This document shows, piece by piece, positions 7,777-16,002 of a stretch of DNA of 64,000 nt (position 1 is the first letter of the stretch; each line of letters opens with the position of its first letter). Position numbers and translations under genes: made by a program. Location: positions 4,154,001-4,218,000 of the forward strand of contig NZ_CP179210.1 of the NCBI RefSeq assembly GCF_051201665.1, given 5' to 3'. Origin of the DNA: Psychrobium sp051201665 (GTDB lineage Bacteria; Pseudomonadota; Gammaproteobacteria; Enterobacterales; Psychrobiaceae). The notes under the pieces were generated by a model. That model did no database searches. It saw only the letters and a list, made by a program, of their open reading frames with translations, and was not told where the DNA came from.

Positions 7777-8886
7777 CTATTTTTTTGGCTTATTAAACGG
7801 ATAAGCCTGTTGTTTCACCCAACCATCAGGCATTCCGCCGCCAACAATGCCGTATTTTTCTGGCCATTTATCTTCACCACGTACCGCGGTTCCTAACAAA
7901 TAATCAATAAACGAAAAATGCGCGGCGTAATTACGATCGATTGCTGCCCTGTCAGACGCATGATGCCAATGGTGGAATTGCGGCGTTACAATAATATACT
8001 TGAGCCATCCCACATGAATATTGGCGTTGGCGTGATTAAACACCGCTTGGAAGCCAACAATAATGATGTAGGTATCAATCACCGATTTTTCAAAACCAAA
8101 CACAAATATTGGCAATAACACAAAACAGCGCGTTGCGATTAATTCAAGAAAATGCTGACGAGAACCCGCTAACCAATCCATACTTTCTACACTGTGATGC
8201 ACGCTGTGAAAACGCCATAAGAAAGGCACTTCATGATAAGCACGATGCAGTGAATATTGCATAATGTCCGCAAACAACAACACAGCAAAGAGCTGTACCC
8301 ACCAAGGTAATTCCTGCACCCACGCTTGCAGCGCATCACTCACTGCCCAACCAAATAACTGATTTACAAATTGATTGGTGGCTAAGAGTGCAAAACCTAT
8401 CATCAGGTGATTAATCAAAAAATGCTGCATATCGGTTTGCCACTCAGGACGCAATACAGCTTGCTTGCGATGAGGAATCAGCTTTTCAATAAAGACGAAA
8501 ATGAGTGTTGAACCGAGTAGATCTAATATGAACCAATCGAGTCCCAAATAAGGTGTGTTATCAGGAAAGTCACCGACATCAACACGGTGCCCGCCTAATG
8601 CAATAGTCATTACAACCAATATCCATGCAATGAAAGCAGCACGCTTATTAACATTGCGTATAACATTCCATAAACCCAATGCGCCTGATACAACTAAGGC
8701 AATGAACATCACAACACGGATCGTATCGACATCATAAGATTGACGTAATTCAGGCGTCGTTAAATACTGAGGAAAATGAAAAGCAATAACACCTAAAAAA
8801 CTAAGCAGCGCTAACGTAACGGCAATATATCCACTTAATCGACCATCACCCACTGCAAATTGACCGCCTTGAGGCTGTTGAATCAT
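7777..8886 (-). CDS. Sterol desaturase / fatty acid hydroxylase family membrane enzyme
   Basis: 369 aa. Residues about 15-170 hold four or more membrane helices. The catalytic part has the histidine boxes of the diiron fatty acid hydroxylase superfamily: HRAYHE, then FHSVHHS, NHAN and FHHWHHASD towards the C-terminus. Enzymes of this family hydroxylate or desaturate lipids, and the substrate here is unknown. The ATG at 8886 is chosen because AGGGAACGTT lies just before it, whereas the longer reading from a TTG at 8925 lacks a ribosome site. The gene stands alone, facing the XRE pair. Confidence 0.87.
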   Translation of the reverse strand: MIQQPQGGQFAVGDGRLSGYIAVTLALLSFLGVIAFHFPQYLTTPELRQSYDVDTIRVVMFIALVVSGALGLWNVIRNVNKRAAFIAWILVVMTIALGGHRVDVGDFPDNTPYLGLDWFILDLLGSTLIFVFIEKLIPHRKQAVLRPEWQTDMQHFLINHLMIGFALLATNQFVNQLFGWAVSDALQAWVQELPWWVQLFAVLLFADIMQYSLHRAYHEVPFLWRFHSVHHSVESMDWLAGSRQHFLELIATRCFVLLPIFVFGFEKSVIDTYIIIVGFQAVFNHANANIHVGWLKYIIVTPQFHHWHHASDRAAIDRNYAAHFSFIDYLLGTAVRGEDKWPEKYGIVGGGMPDGWVKQQAYPFNKPKK

Positions 8887-8974
8887 AACGTTCCCTGTTG
8901 CTATATATAAGTGAGACTGTACCAAAATTAAGCACAGTGTAGTCGCTTCACGTTATAAAGCCAAGATTGGGTGA

Positions 8975-9184
8975 TTATTCTTCGTCAAAATAAAATAATG
9001 ATTCAACCGTCGTCTCAAAATGCTGAGCAATAGACAACGCAATAACAACTGACGGTGTAAAGCGCCCTGTCTCAACCGTGCTAATGGTCTTGCGCGACAC
9101 GCCAATGGCATCCGCTAATTCTTGCTGCGATAGCTTGTGCTTAGCACGAAACTTCGCAATGTTATTATCTAAGACTTTATTCAT
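8975..9184 (-). CDS. Small XRE-family regulator, last gene of a five-gene operon
   Basis: 69 aa and almost entirely a helix-turn-helix (LSQQELADAIGVSRKTISTVETGRF is the core), with a short tail ETTVESLFYFDEE. This compact type is common next to small multi-helix membrane proteins. The start at 9184 overlaps the end of the upstream membrane-protein gene by 8 bp, so translation is coupled. I infer that it represses its own operon through the inverted repeat at 10578-10637. Confidence 0.88.
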   Translation of the reverse strand: MNKVLDNNIAKFRAKHKLSQQELADAIGVSRKTISTVETGRFTPSVVIALSIAQHFETTVESLFYFDEE

Positions 9185-9659
9185 TATCTTCACGCAGTAA
9201 TAACAATATTGTCGCGCCATACGCAGTTAAAACACTGCCAAATATTAACTCAAACATATAGCTACCGAGTAGCGTTAGTATTTCATCATTAACAAAGTTA
9301 CTAATCAAACCAATGAGCAAAACAGCAAAAAGCGCCGACGAGTTTGCGACGCTCGTAACATGCACACTATATTCATCTTCAAAACTGGCAACTTTGCGCA
9401 TTCCTTCTATTTTCCAGCTATCCACAACTAGTGAAATCGCTGCGTAAAAGATATAAATTACACTAGGAATACCAATCCAATATGAGATTTTTATTGCTGT
9501 GTCTGCCCACTGAGTATATTGCTCAATCAATGTATAAATTGGCCCACTAAGAAATCCAATTCCAACAAGCAAGCTAACCAATGCATTTCGTTTTAATAAC
9601 CGAAACTCTTGTTCAGCAACTGATAGTTTAGGTGTTTCTGCCTCAGTTAATTTATTCAT
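9177..9659 (-). CDS. Four-helix membrane protein in XRE operon
   Basis: 160 aa, not assigned. Four hydrophobic helices are visible: about 28-48 (VSLLVGIGFLSGPIYTL), 60-83 (YWIGIPSVIYIFYAAISLVV), 107-125 (ALFAVLLIGLISNF) and 133-155. The N-terminus is short and charged. A ribosome site (CGGAGACGAC) precedes the ATG inside the end of the previous small gene. Pairing of such a protein with a downstream compact XRE regulator is a recurring arrangement in bacteria, but its role is unknown to me. Confidence 0.75.
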   Translation of the reverse strand: MNKLTEAETPKLSVAEQEFRLLKRNALVSLLVGIGFLSGPIYTLIEQYTQWADTAIKISYWIGIPSVIYIFYAAISLVVDSWKIEGMRKVASFEDEYSVHVTSVANSSALFAVLLIGLISNFVNDEILTLLGSYMFELIFGSVLTAYGATILLLLREDNE

Positions 9660-9822
9660 GGTCGTCTCCGCGCAACATCATCAATATAGATATTCCATAC
9701 GAAAAGCTTGTTAATATGGCGATTATAACTACCATCGTATTTCCTGATATTTCATTACCATCTGGCGAGAAAGAGAATAGGAAGCCCAAAAAACCGAAAA
9801 TTGCTGTTAGTGGTATTTGCAT
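9652..9822 (-). CDS. 56-aa membrane protein overlapped at both ends
   Basis: Read directly from the minus strand: it starts MQIPLTAIFGFLGFLFSF, has a polar middle (SPDGNEISGNT), a second hydrophobic helix (MVVIIAILTSFSYGISILMM) and ends LRGDDHE. Two membrane helices in 56 aa. Its start lies inside the last 16 bp of the preceding gene and its stop overlaps the next start by 8 bp, which is the pattern of translational coupling. No independent ribosome site is seen. It fills what would otherwise be a gap in an otherwise contiguous operon, which supports it being real. Confidence 0.65.
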   Translation of the reverse strand: MQIPLTAIFGFLGFLFSFSPDGNEISGNTMVVIIAILTSFSYGISILMMLRGDDHE

Positions 9823-10067
9823 GCTTTGGCATATAAGAAGCTATAGTATTCGTCTCTGCACTCTCCATTCCAGAATACATAATCCCAACCAGGTGTTACC
9901 CACATTAACCGGATAAATAGCCCCCCCATTATTAATAGACCGATAACCATGGCCAATCCGCCAATAAGAAAACCTAATAACCCACAACCTAAACCACACA
10001 TTGCATGCGCACCAACCTTCAAAAAAAGCAGCTCTTCTCGTGGCGTTATTAATTTCTTATTTTCCAT
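9807..10067 (-). CDS. 86-aa membrane protein
   Basis: Starts MENKKLITPREELLFLKVGA. A glycine-rich hydrophobic stretch follows at about residues 23-55 (CGLGCGLLGFLIGG, then AMVIGLLIMGGLFI), likely two close helices, and a soluble aromatic tail ends YAKACKYH. The ATG at 10067 is preceded by GGGAGAAAGTT, so it is preferred over an in-frame ATG six codons upstream. The similarity of its EEL-FLK start and YAKACK-H end to the first operon gene (ELKYLRER, HHKAYKH) hints that the membrane proteins are distant paralogues. Function unknown. Confidence 0.72.
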   Translation of the reverse strand: MENKKLITPREELLFLKVGAHAMCGLGCGLLGFLIGGLAMVIGLLIMGGLFIRLMWVTPGWDYVFWNGECRDEYYSFLYAKACKYH

Positions 10068-10100
10068 AACTTTCTCCCTGTTCATAAAAATCTACAATTA

Positions 10101-10556
10101 TTAAGCACTTTTGCGCAGTAAATAAAACACCGAAAATCCGTATCCCAATCCCAACGCCGCAATAACAAGCGCTAAGCACGATTGAGTTGAAAACATAAGG
10201 TCATCTTCTTTTGTGGACCAGTACCACATAAACCCAGTAACAACACAGGTAACATCGAAAGCATGCTTATAGGCTTTGTGATGGATAAAGTTGAGATATT
10301 CATCGCTATAATTTCGAGAGTCGACATCTTTTTTATTCATACTTTTACCTAGGCTGTGACTGATAACAGTTGAATACAACAAGACAAAAGCACATAAAAT
10401 CCCAAAGATTCCCATCAGTGTTTTGATGGTTTTATCATCTACCAATCCATAGGTTGCAATTAACAACGCACCCAAACCAAAAGCAATATTTGCTTTCATT
10501 CTTTCACGTAAATATTTCAATTCCGCATCAGGTCGTGTCAAATCATCAATATCCAT
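10101..10556 (-). CDS. Four-helix membrane protein, first gene of the XRE operon
   Basis: 151 aa, not assigned. Hydrophobic helices lie at about residues 22-38 (ANIAFGLGALLIATYGL), 47-66 (LMGIFGILCAFVLLYSTVI), 100-115 and 125-146. A soluble loop between helices 2 and 3 carries SRNYSDEYLNFIHHKAYKH. The start is well supported by GAAGGAGAAATAAA before the ATG. It is the promoter-proximal gene, directly downstream of the long inverted repeat at 10578-10637. Confidence 0.75.
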   Translation of the reverse strand: MDIDDLTRPDAELKYLRERMKANIAFGLGALLIATYGLVDDKTIKTLMGIFGILCAFVLLYSTVISHSLGKSMNKKDVDSRNYSDEYLNFIHHKAYKHAFDVTCVVTGFMWYWSTKEDDLMFSTQSCLALVIAALGLGYGFSVFYLLRKSA

Positions 10557-10577
10557 TTTATTTCTCCTTCTATAACC

Positions 10578-10637
10578 TTGACACCCTTAGGTATCATTAG
10601 ATACCCAAAGGTTACAATTGATACCTAAGGGTGTCAA
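10578..10637 (-). promoter_or_regulatory. Operator/promoter with 18-bp perfect inverted repeat
   Basis: TTGACACCCTTAGGTATC (10578-10595) is repeated perfectly as its reverse complement at 10620-10637. A third related unit lies between them (GATACCCAAAGG at 10600-10611), so the motif GATACCYAAGG occurs three times. The outer ends read TTGACA, a canonical -35 hexamer, in both directions. A repressor bound here would cover the -35 of the operon at 10556-8975, and perhaps a promoter facing the M16 gene. The operon's own XRE protein is the obvious candidate. Confidence 0.8.
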
Positions 10638-10759
10638 ATAAATAATCAAAAAAGATCCTGTTACAGTTTTCAACCAACTGAAATCAATGAATGCACAACA
10701 ACACTGGAAAAACCCACCTAGCCTACGCATAATAGCTTGGTCAAAAATGGAGAACACTC

Positions 10760-13642
10760 ATGAAATTTAAAAAAATTGCCATTGCTGTAACCACAGCATT
10801 AGCACTAAGTGCTTGTAACAGCACGATGATGGACACCAAAAAACAACAAATGCCATCAAATGCTCAAGCTGCTGCGCAAAACAAAGTATTTAGCCAAGAC
10901 TATGTCATAGAAGAGCTCGATAATGGCTTAAAAGTCATGATCGTTAAGACTGATTACCCAGATCTTGTATCATTACAAATTCCCGTTTCAACAGGTTCAC
11001 GCAACGAAGTTGAAGAAGGGAAAACTGGCTTTGCTCATTTCTTTGAACACATGATGTTTAAAGGCTCTAAGAAGTTCCCACAAAAGATGTACGCCGACAT
11101 ATTTAAAAATGCCGGTGTCGATAACGGTGCATACACCACGAATGATTACACCAACTACCATCTAGATTTCTCAAAAGAACACCTAGAAAAGGTGTTAGAA
11201 ATTCAGGCAGATCACTTTCAAAACCTAGAATACACGGACGCTCAATTTAAAACTGAAGCGCTAACAGTTAAAGGCGAATACCTTAAAAACAACGCCAGTC
11301 CAATTCGTAAGTTATTATCAGCAGTTCGCAATGAAGCGTTTGATAAACATACCTACAAACACACGACTATGGGCTTCTTCAAAGATATCGAAGCAATGCC
11401 AGATCAAATCGCTTACGGCAAAACATTCTTCGAACGTTTTTATAAGCCTGAATACGTTTCGTTAGTCATTGTGGGCGATGTTGATCCTGCTAAAACCATG
11501 GACATGGTGAAGAAATACTGGGGCGAATGGCAACGTGGCACCTTTGAAACTGTCGTTCCGCAAGAGCCTAAGCAAATGGCACCGCGTTACAAACACGAAG
11601 TTTATCCAAACTTACCGGGTCACTGGTTATTAGTTTCTTACAAAGGTAGTGATTGGCAGCCAGCGAAGAAAGACCGCGCTGCACTCGATTTATTGTCACA
11701 GCTTTATTTCTCAAATAACTCAGCCCTTTATCAAGAGCTTGTTGTAGACAAACAATTGGCTAGCCAAATGTTTACCTACAATCCAGAGACAAAAGATGCT
11801 GGCCTGCGCCATGTGTTTGTTAAAGTTGATGACCAGAAAAACCTCACAAAAGTACGTGACGCTATCAATCGCACCTACGCGAAAGCGCGCACAGAGTTAG
11901 CCGACAAAACAAAGCTAGATAATCTAAAAGCGAACATCAAATATAGCTTCGTAAATGGTCTAGATTCGTCTGAAGCCATCGCTGGCACGCTGGCAAGCTA
12001 CATGCATTTTGATCGCAACCCTGAAATGCTCAATGAGTTATACAACAGCATCGACGGCATTACCGCTGAAGATATCCGCGCCATGGCTAACAAGTACTTC
12101 ACCGACAATGGCCGCACCACGGTTACGATGTCAGCTGAAGATGCCATTGCAGGCTTTGACAAAGAAGTTAACTTAAATGCAGCAGTTGTGAAGATGGCTA
12201 GCAAACCAAAATCAATCAACTTTGCCGTGCTAGACAAAAGTAACAAGTCGCCGTTAATTGATCTAAACATTTTGTTCTACACGGGTGCCGCTGCTGATCC
12301 TGCAATGAAAAAAGGTACTGCAGCATTAATGACAAGCATGCTAACTCAAGGTGGCAGTGCAACTAAGTCTTATCAAGAAATAAAAAAAGCACTTTACCCA
12401 TTAGCGGGTAGTTTTGGTGCACAACTTGATAAAGAAATGATGTCGTTTAGCGGCCGTGTTCACAAAGACAATGCAGCTGATTGGTATGCATTGGTTAGCG
12501 AACAATTGCTTAATCCAGGCTGGCGCGAAGATGATTTTAAACGTCTTAAGAAAGAGTTAGTTGACGGTATTAAAGCGGGCCTTAAAGCGTCAAATGACGA
12601 AGAGCTTGGTAAAGAAGTTTTATATAGCGAGCTATACCAAGGCCACAGCTATGAAAGCTACAACTACGGTGATTTATCTGATATCGAGAGCATTACCCTT
12701 GATGATTTAAAAGCATTCTACAAGTCACAGCTAACGCAGTCTAAACTACATTTAGGTTTCACCGGCGACGTGCCAAGTGATGTTAAGCAAGCACTAATGA
12801 GTGACCTAGCAACGCTACCTAAAGGTGATGAAAAACGCCTTAAGATTGCCGATGCGCCTGTGTTAAAAGGTCATCACGCAACTATCGTACAAAAGAATGC
12901 TCAATCGACTGCGGTATCTTTCGGTTTCCCAATCGATACTATTCGTAGCGATAAAGACTGGGCGGCGCTGTGGTTAGTACGTTCGTATTTCGGTGAACAC
13001 AGAAGCTCAAACAGCTATCTGTACCAGAAAATTCGCCAAGATCGCGGCATGAACTACGGTGACTACTCATACATCGAGTATTTCCCACGTGGTATGTTCC
13101 AAACTAAGCCTGATGCTAACTTAGGTCGTTCAAGCCAGATCTTCCAAGTTTGGTTGCGTCCACTACGTTCAAACAACGACGCCCACTTTGCAACACGTGC
13201 CGCGTTATTTGAATTAGACAAGCTAATTAAAAATGGTATGAGCAAGAAAAACTTTGAAGCAACGCGTAATTTCTTAGTCAACTACGTGCCACAATTAGTA
13301 TCAAGCCAAGATAAGCAATTAGGTTACGCCCTAGATAGCGAATTCTACAAAACTGAAGATTTCGTATCACTCGTTCGCAACCAGCTTAAATCGCTAACCG
13401 TTGAAGACATCAACCGTGTGATCAAAGAGAACCTACAAACGGATGATATCCAATATGTATTTATCTCTGGCGATGCTAAAGACATGAAAAAACGTTTAGC
13501 GAATGAAACGCAATCAGTACTCAAGTACAACAGTGAAAAACCTGCTGATTTACTAGCTGATGATAAAATCATTCAAGATTACAAGCTTACTATTCCATCA
13601 AAAGATATCGAAATTATCGATGTAAAAGATGTGTTTAAGTAA
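10760..13642 (+). CDS. M16 family zinc metallopeptidase lipoprotein
   Basis: 960 aa with two M16 units in one chain, as in pitrilysin-like peptidases. The N-terminus is a lipoprotein signal (ALALSACNS, lipidated Cys19), so it is exported and anchored in the cell envelope. The inverted zinc motif HFFEH is at residues 93-97, with the third ligand expected in the ALTVKGEYLKN segment about 75 residues later. The C-terminal half keeps the fold (VSFGFPIDTIRSDKDW, RQDRGMNYGDYSY) but no zinc motif, which is normal. It probably degrades peptides in the periplasm or at the outer membrane. Ribosome site GGAGAACACTC precedes the ATG. A strong terminator follows. Confidence 0.93.
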   Translation: MKFKKIAIAVTTALALSACNSTMMDTKKQQMPSNAQAAAQNKVFSQDYVIEELDNGLKVMIVKTDYPDLVSLQIPVSTGSRNEVEEGKTGFAHFFEHMMFKGSKKFPQKMYADIFKNAGVDNGAYTTNDYTNYHLDFSKEHLEKVLEIQADHFQNLEYTDAQFKTEALTVKGEYLKNNASPIRKLLSAVRNEAFDKHTYKHTTMGFFKDIEAMPDQIAYGKTFFERFYKPEYVSLVIVGDVDPAKTMDMVKKYWGEWQRGTFETVVPQEPKQMAPRYKHEVYPNLPGHWLLVSYKGSDWQPAKKDRAALDLLSQLYFSNNSALYQELVVDKQLASQMFTYNPETKDAGLRHVFVKVDDQKNLTKVRDAINRTYAKARTELADKTKLDNLKANIKYSFVNGLDSSEAIAGTLASYMHFDRNPEMLNELYNSIDGITAEDIRAMANKYFTDNGRTTVTMSAEDAIAGFDKEVNLNAAVVKMASKPKSINFAVLDKSNKSPLIDLNILFYTGAAADPAMKKGTAALMTSMLTQGGSATKSYQEIKKALYPLAGSFGAQLDKEMMSFSGRVHKDNAADWYALVSEQLLNPGWREDDFKRLKKELVDGIKAGLKASNDEELGKEVLYSELYQGHSYESYNYGDLSDIESITLDDLKAFYKSQLTQSKLHLGFTGDVPSDVKQALMSDLATLPKGDEKRLKIADAPVLKGHHATIVQKNAQSTAVSFGFPIDTIRSDKDWAALWLVRSYFGEHRSSNSYLYQKIRQDRGMNYGDYSYIEYFPRGMFQTKPDANLGRSSQIFQVWLRPLRSNNDAHFATRAALFELDKLIKNGMSKKNFEATRNFLVNYVPQLVSSQDKQLGYALDSEFYKTEDFVSLVRNQLKSLTVEDINRVIKENLQTDDIQYVFISGDAKDMKKRLANETQSVLKYNSEKPADLLADDKIIQDYKLTIPSKDIEIIDVKDVFK

Positions 13643-13661
13643 CGACTAATCTTAACTTTTG

Positions 13662-13687
13662 AAGGCGCTATCTAATGGTAGCGCCTT
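13662..13687 (+). terminator. Rho-independent terminator after the M16 gene
   Basis: A 9-bp stem (AAGGCGCTA and TAGCGCCTT) with an 8-nt loop, followed by TTTA, 19 bp after the stop codon. Confidence 0.85.
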
Positions 13688-13690
13688 TTA

Positions 13691-13847
13691 TACCAATTCC
13701 ATTTTTTAAGTGATCTTGTTGTGCGTAGAGAAAATCAGCTAAAACAAGGCGCTCGATTGAGCAATAGCATGCTATTGGGATTGAGAGCAACGCAGTTATT
13801 GTAAATTCTAGCAAGCACAAGTGGTCAGTTATTTAATGGAATTGGTA
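13691..13847. repeat. 157-bp MITE-like palindromic repeat, copy 1 (variant)
   Basis: Terminal inverted repeats TACCAATTCCATT and AATGGAATTGGTA bound a unit that can fold almost end to end, with a central hairpin CAATAGC/GCTATTG. Relative to copies 2-5 the arms differ on both sides in a compensating way (TTCC with GGAA instead of TTGC with GCAA). The base triplet before the left end is TTA. A matching TTA is found only after the neighbouring IS element (GGTA-TTA at 14961-14967), which shows that the IS entered this repeat's right end. Confidence 0.85.
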
Positions 13848-14960
13848 TGGACCCTCTCCGCTCCACTTTCGGCTTCAAATGAGCCAATATAGGTGTTAAG
13901 CATCTATATAAAAGAAGAGAGGGTCACATGAACAATATAACAATTGGTTTAGATATCGCCAAATCTACTTTTCACTTAGTTCAAATGGACAAAGATGGAA
14001 AAGTGCTTAAGCGAAAACAGTTAGCTCGAAATAAAGTTGCTGATTACTTTGCTAAGTTAGCGCCTTGCATTGTTGTCATGGAGGCTTGTGGTAGCACTCA
14101 TTACTGGACAAGAGTACTTATTCGTTGTGGGCATGTGGTGAAAGCTATCGCGCCACAGTTTGTGACACCATATCGCAAAGGCAATAAAAATGACTATAAC
14201 GATGCCGAAGCAATAGCGGAAGCTTCACAGCGAAAGAACATGCGTTTTGTACCACTTAAATCTTTAGAGCAGCAAGATATTCAAATGGTGCACCGAGTCA
14301 GAGAGCGGTTAATGAAAAACAGAACGGCGTTGAGTAATCAGATACGGGGACTGTTAGCAGAATACGGGTTGGTTATTCCAAAGGAGTACATCATCTAAAA
14401 TCTCAATTACCAGCGTTTATTGAAGCGGCAGACAATGAGTTGAGTGTTAACGCCAGACGTTATTTTAATGATTTATATGAAGAATTAAAAAAATTAGAGC
14501 AAGAGATAAAAGTCGTTGATAAAGAAATATTAAGCATATGCAATCAGCATAATATTTGTAAGCAACTTAGTACGATGAATGGCATAGGCCCAATTAATGC
14601 GACAGCCTTATATGCGGGTATCGGCGATGGTAAATATTTTAATAGCGGTCGCCATCTTTCCGCTTGGCTTGGCCTTGTTCCTCGGCAACATTCAACCGGC
14701 GGTAAAGCCAATTTGATGGGAATTAGTAAGCGTGGGAATACCTATTTACGAACGCAGTTAATTAATGGTGCACGAGCTGCGTTACGACACTGTGATAATA
14801 AAACAGATAGGGTCAGTTTATGGGCTAAAGCGATGAAGGGGCGGAAATCCATCAGGGCTAGAGGCAATAATATTGCCTCATAAAAAAGCCGGATATATGG
14901 CTGCAATGTACTCTATTTCAATGATCAAAATTGTCTTGCAATAGGAGAGGGTCCATATAT
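13848..14960 (+). mobile_element. IS110-family (IS1111-like) insertion sequence, decayed
   Basis: The ends carry an inverted repeat: TATGGACCCTCTCC at 13846-13859 and its reverse complement ending near 14957. The body encodes a DEDD transposase, now frameshifted. Subterminal inverted repeats are a trait of the IS1111 subgroup. The element lies exactly at the right end of repeat copy 1, and the pentamer TGGTA flanks it on both sides, so the boundary is uncertain by a few bases. Family members use a bridge RNA from a non-coding end. The non-coding ends here are only about 70-80 bp each and I did not identify an RNA. Confidence 0.8.
13928..14883 (+). pseudogene. IS110-family transposase, frameshifted
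   Basis: DEDD recombinase in two frames. The N-terminal part (13928-14398) has the four acidic residues Asp9 (GLDIAKS), Glu52 (VVMEACGS), Asp89 and Asp92 (NKNDYNDAEA). The C-terminal part (to 14883) has the Transposase_20 segment MNGIGPINATAL and QHSTGGKA with the conserved serine. The frame changes near 14381, where CCAAAGGAGTACATC should read Pro-Lys-Gly-Val-His-His; one base is missing. The 3' end is also degraded: the expected terminal ARIIWA-type helix is scrambled over several frames. Two or more lesions argue for an inactive copy rather than programmed frameshifting. Confidence 0.85.
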
Positions 14961-15061
14961 GGTATTATTATGGCGCTTAAAATAAAGTCAGAGAAATACT
15001 GGTAGATTAAAAAATCACTGCTACACTGATTATTATTCGCACGGCAGCCAACTTACCAACA

Positions 15062-15613
15062 ATGACGCTATCAAATCATTTTTCTGTAAAATTTTCGCTA
15101 CTTACTTTACTTTTCTCCATATGCTTAACAACGAGTCATCAAGTGACTGCCAATAATTCTGGTAATGCTCACCTATCTCCTGTTGTTAACGGACAACTAT
15201 TTAGGTTAGACAAACCGTTATCCGGCATAGAGATTATTCGAAAACTGTCGTACGGTAATGGGCAAGAAATTATCGATACCGTCACCACCGATCGTAAAGG
15301 TAATTTTAAGTTCTCAGAAAAGACAGTCAAAACGAGCACATTAGTCACGCCTTATCACGAATCAAAATCAGCTCAAATAATTCTCGCCAAATGGCGTAAT
15401 GTTTATCACATTTTGTGGCAAACGAGACCATCAAGTAGTCAACAAGACAGCAATATAAGCAAGCACCTTAACGAACTCACTTGTGATATCACGGACACCG
15501 AAGAAACTTATGTTTTACCAAGCGATAAATACGACAATGGCAAACATCTCCTTTATAGTATTTGTGACATTGATGGCACTCGCGCCACATTACAATACGC
15601 TTGGACGCTATAA
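15062..15613 (+). CDS. Secreted DUF6795-like hypothetical protein
   Basis: 183 aa. The signal peptide spans residues 1-30 (FSLLTLLFSICLTTSHQVTA). The mature part begins AHLSPVVNGQLFRLDKPLSGIEIIRKLSYGNG and then TVTTDRKGNFKF, the pattern of small beta-sandwich proteins of the DUF6795 type seen in marine gammaproteobacteria. It is probably periplasmic. Two cysteines (LTCDIT and SICDID) could form a disulfide. Its upstream sequence TATTCGC-CGGCAGC is repeated before the next gene, which looks like a shortened tandem copy. The family assignment is from memory of the pattern and is moderate. Confidence 0.65.
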   Translation: MTLSNHFSVKFSLLTLLFSICLTTSHQVTANNSGNAHLSPVVNGQLFRLDKPLSGIEIIRKLSYGNGQEIIDTVTTDRKGNFKFSEKTVKTSTLVTPYHESKSAQIILAKWRNVYHILWQTRPSSSQQDSNISKHLNELTCDITDTEETYVLPSDKYDNGKHLLYSICDIDGTRATLQYAWTL

Positions 15614-15698
15614 TCAAGAGAAGATAAAGCTAATTATTTGTAGTTAAAATAATGCCTACTATGCTCAATATTATTCGCAAGGCAGCATGCAATAAACA

Positions 15699-15998
15699 AT
15701 GATGTTTGAAACCAATAAAAAACCTTTCCTAACAACATCCAAAGCGTTGTTCGCCATTGTTTCAATACTGCTAGTTATTATTGCCTTTTTAGCAACCTCA
15801 GAGGCCACCGCAAATATGTTTGGTATTTTCAAAAAGCACGATGTTCATTTGTCTCCGGCAGTCAAAGCTAGATTAGTAAAGCGTGGAGTTGCGCTTAAAA
15901 TTACAGAACTCAGCTACAAAGTTATCAAGTGGATATTTGATAAAACGCTCGGCACATTATACAAAGCTGCACAGCGAGCAGTGGATGTTGTCTTCTAA
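15699..15998 (+). CDS. Shortened paralogue of the preceding secreted protein
   Basis: 99 aa. A hydrophobic N-terminus (residues about 17-36, ALFAIVSILLVIIAFLATS) is followed by MFGIFKKHDVHLSPAVKARLVKRGV, which matches AHLSPVVNGQLFRLDKPL of the upstream gene. After SYKV the similarity stops and the chain ends early as a helical segment (TLYKAAQRAVDVVF). The duplicated leader (ATTATTCGCAAGGCAGC here, ATTATTCGCACGGCAGC at 15033-15049) shows that gene and promoter region were copied together. It may be a decayed copy or a new short protein. Confidence 0.5.
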   Translation: MMFETNKKPFLTTSKALFAIVSILLVIIAFLATSEATANMFGIFKKHDVHLSPAVKARLVKRGVALKITELSYKVIKWIFDKTLGTLYKAAQRAVDVVF

Positions 15999-16002
15999 CG
16001 TC

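Noticed and set aside
13928..14883. Programmed frameshift in the IS transposase
   Set aside because: IS110-family transposases are normally one frame, no slippery run is at the break, and the C-terminus is also scrambled.
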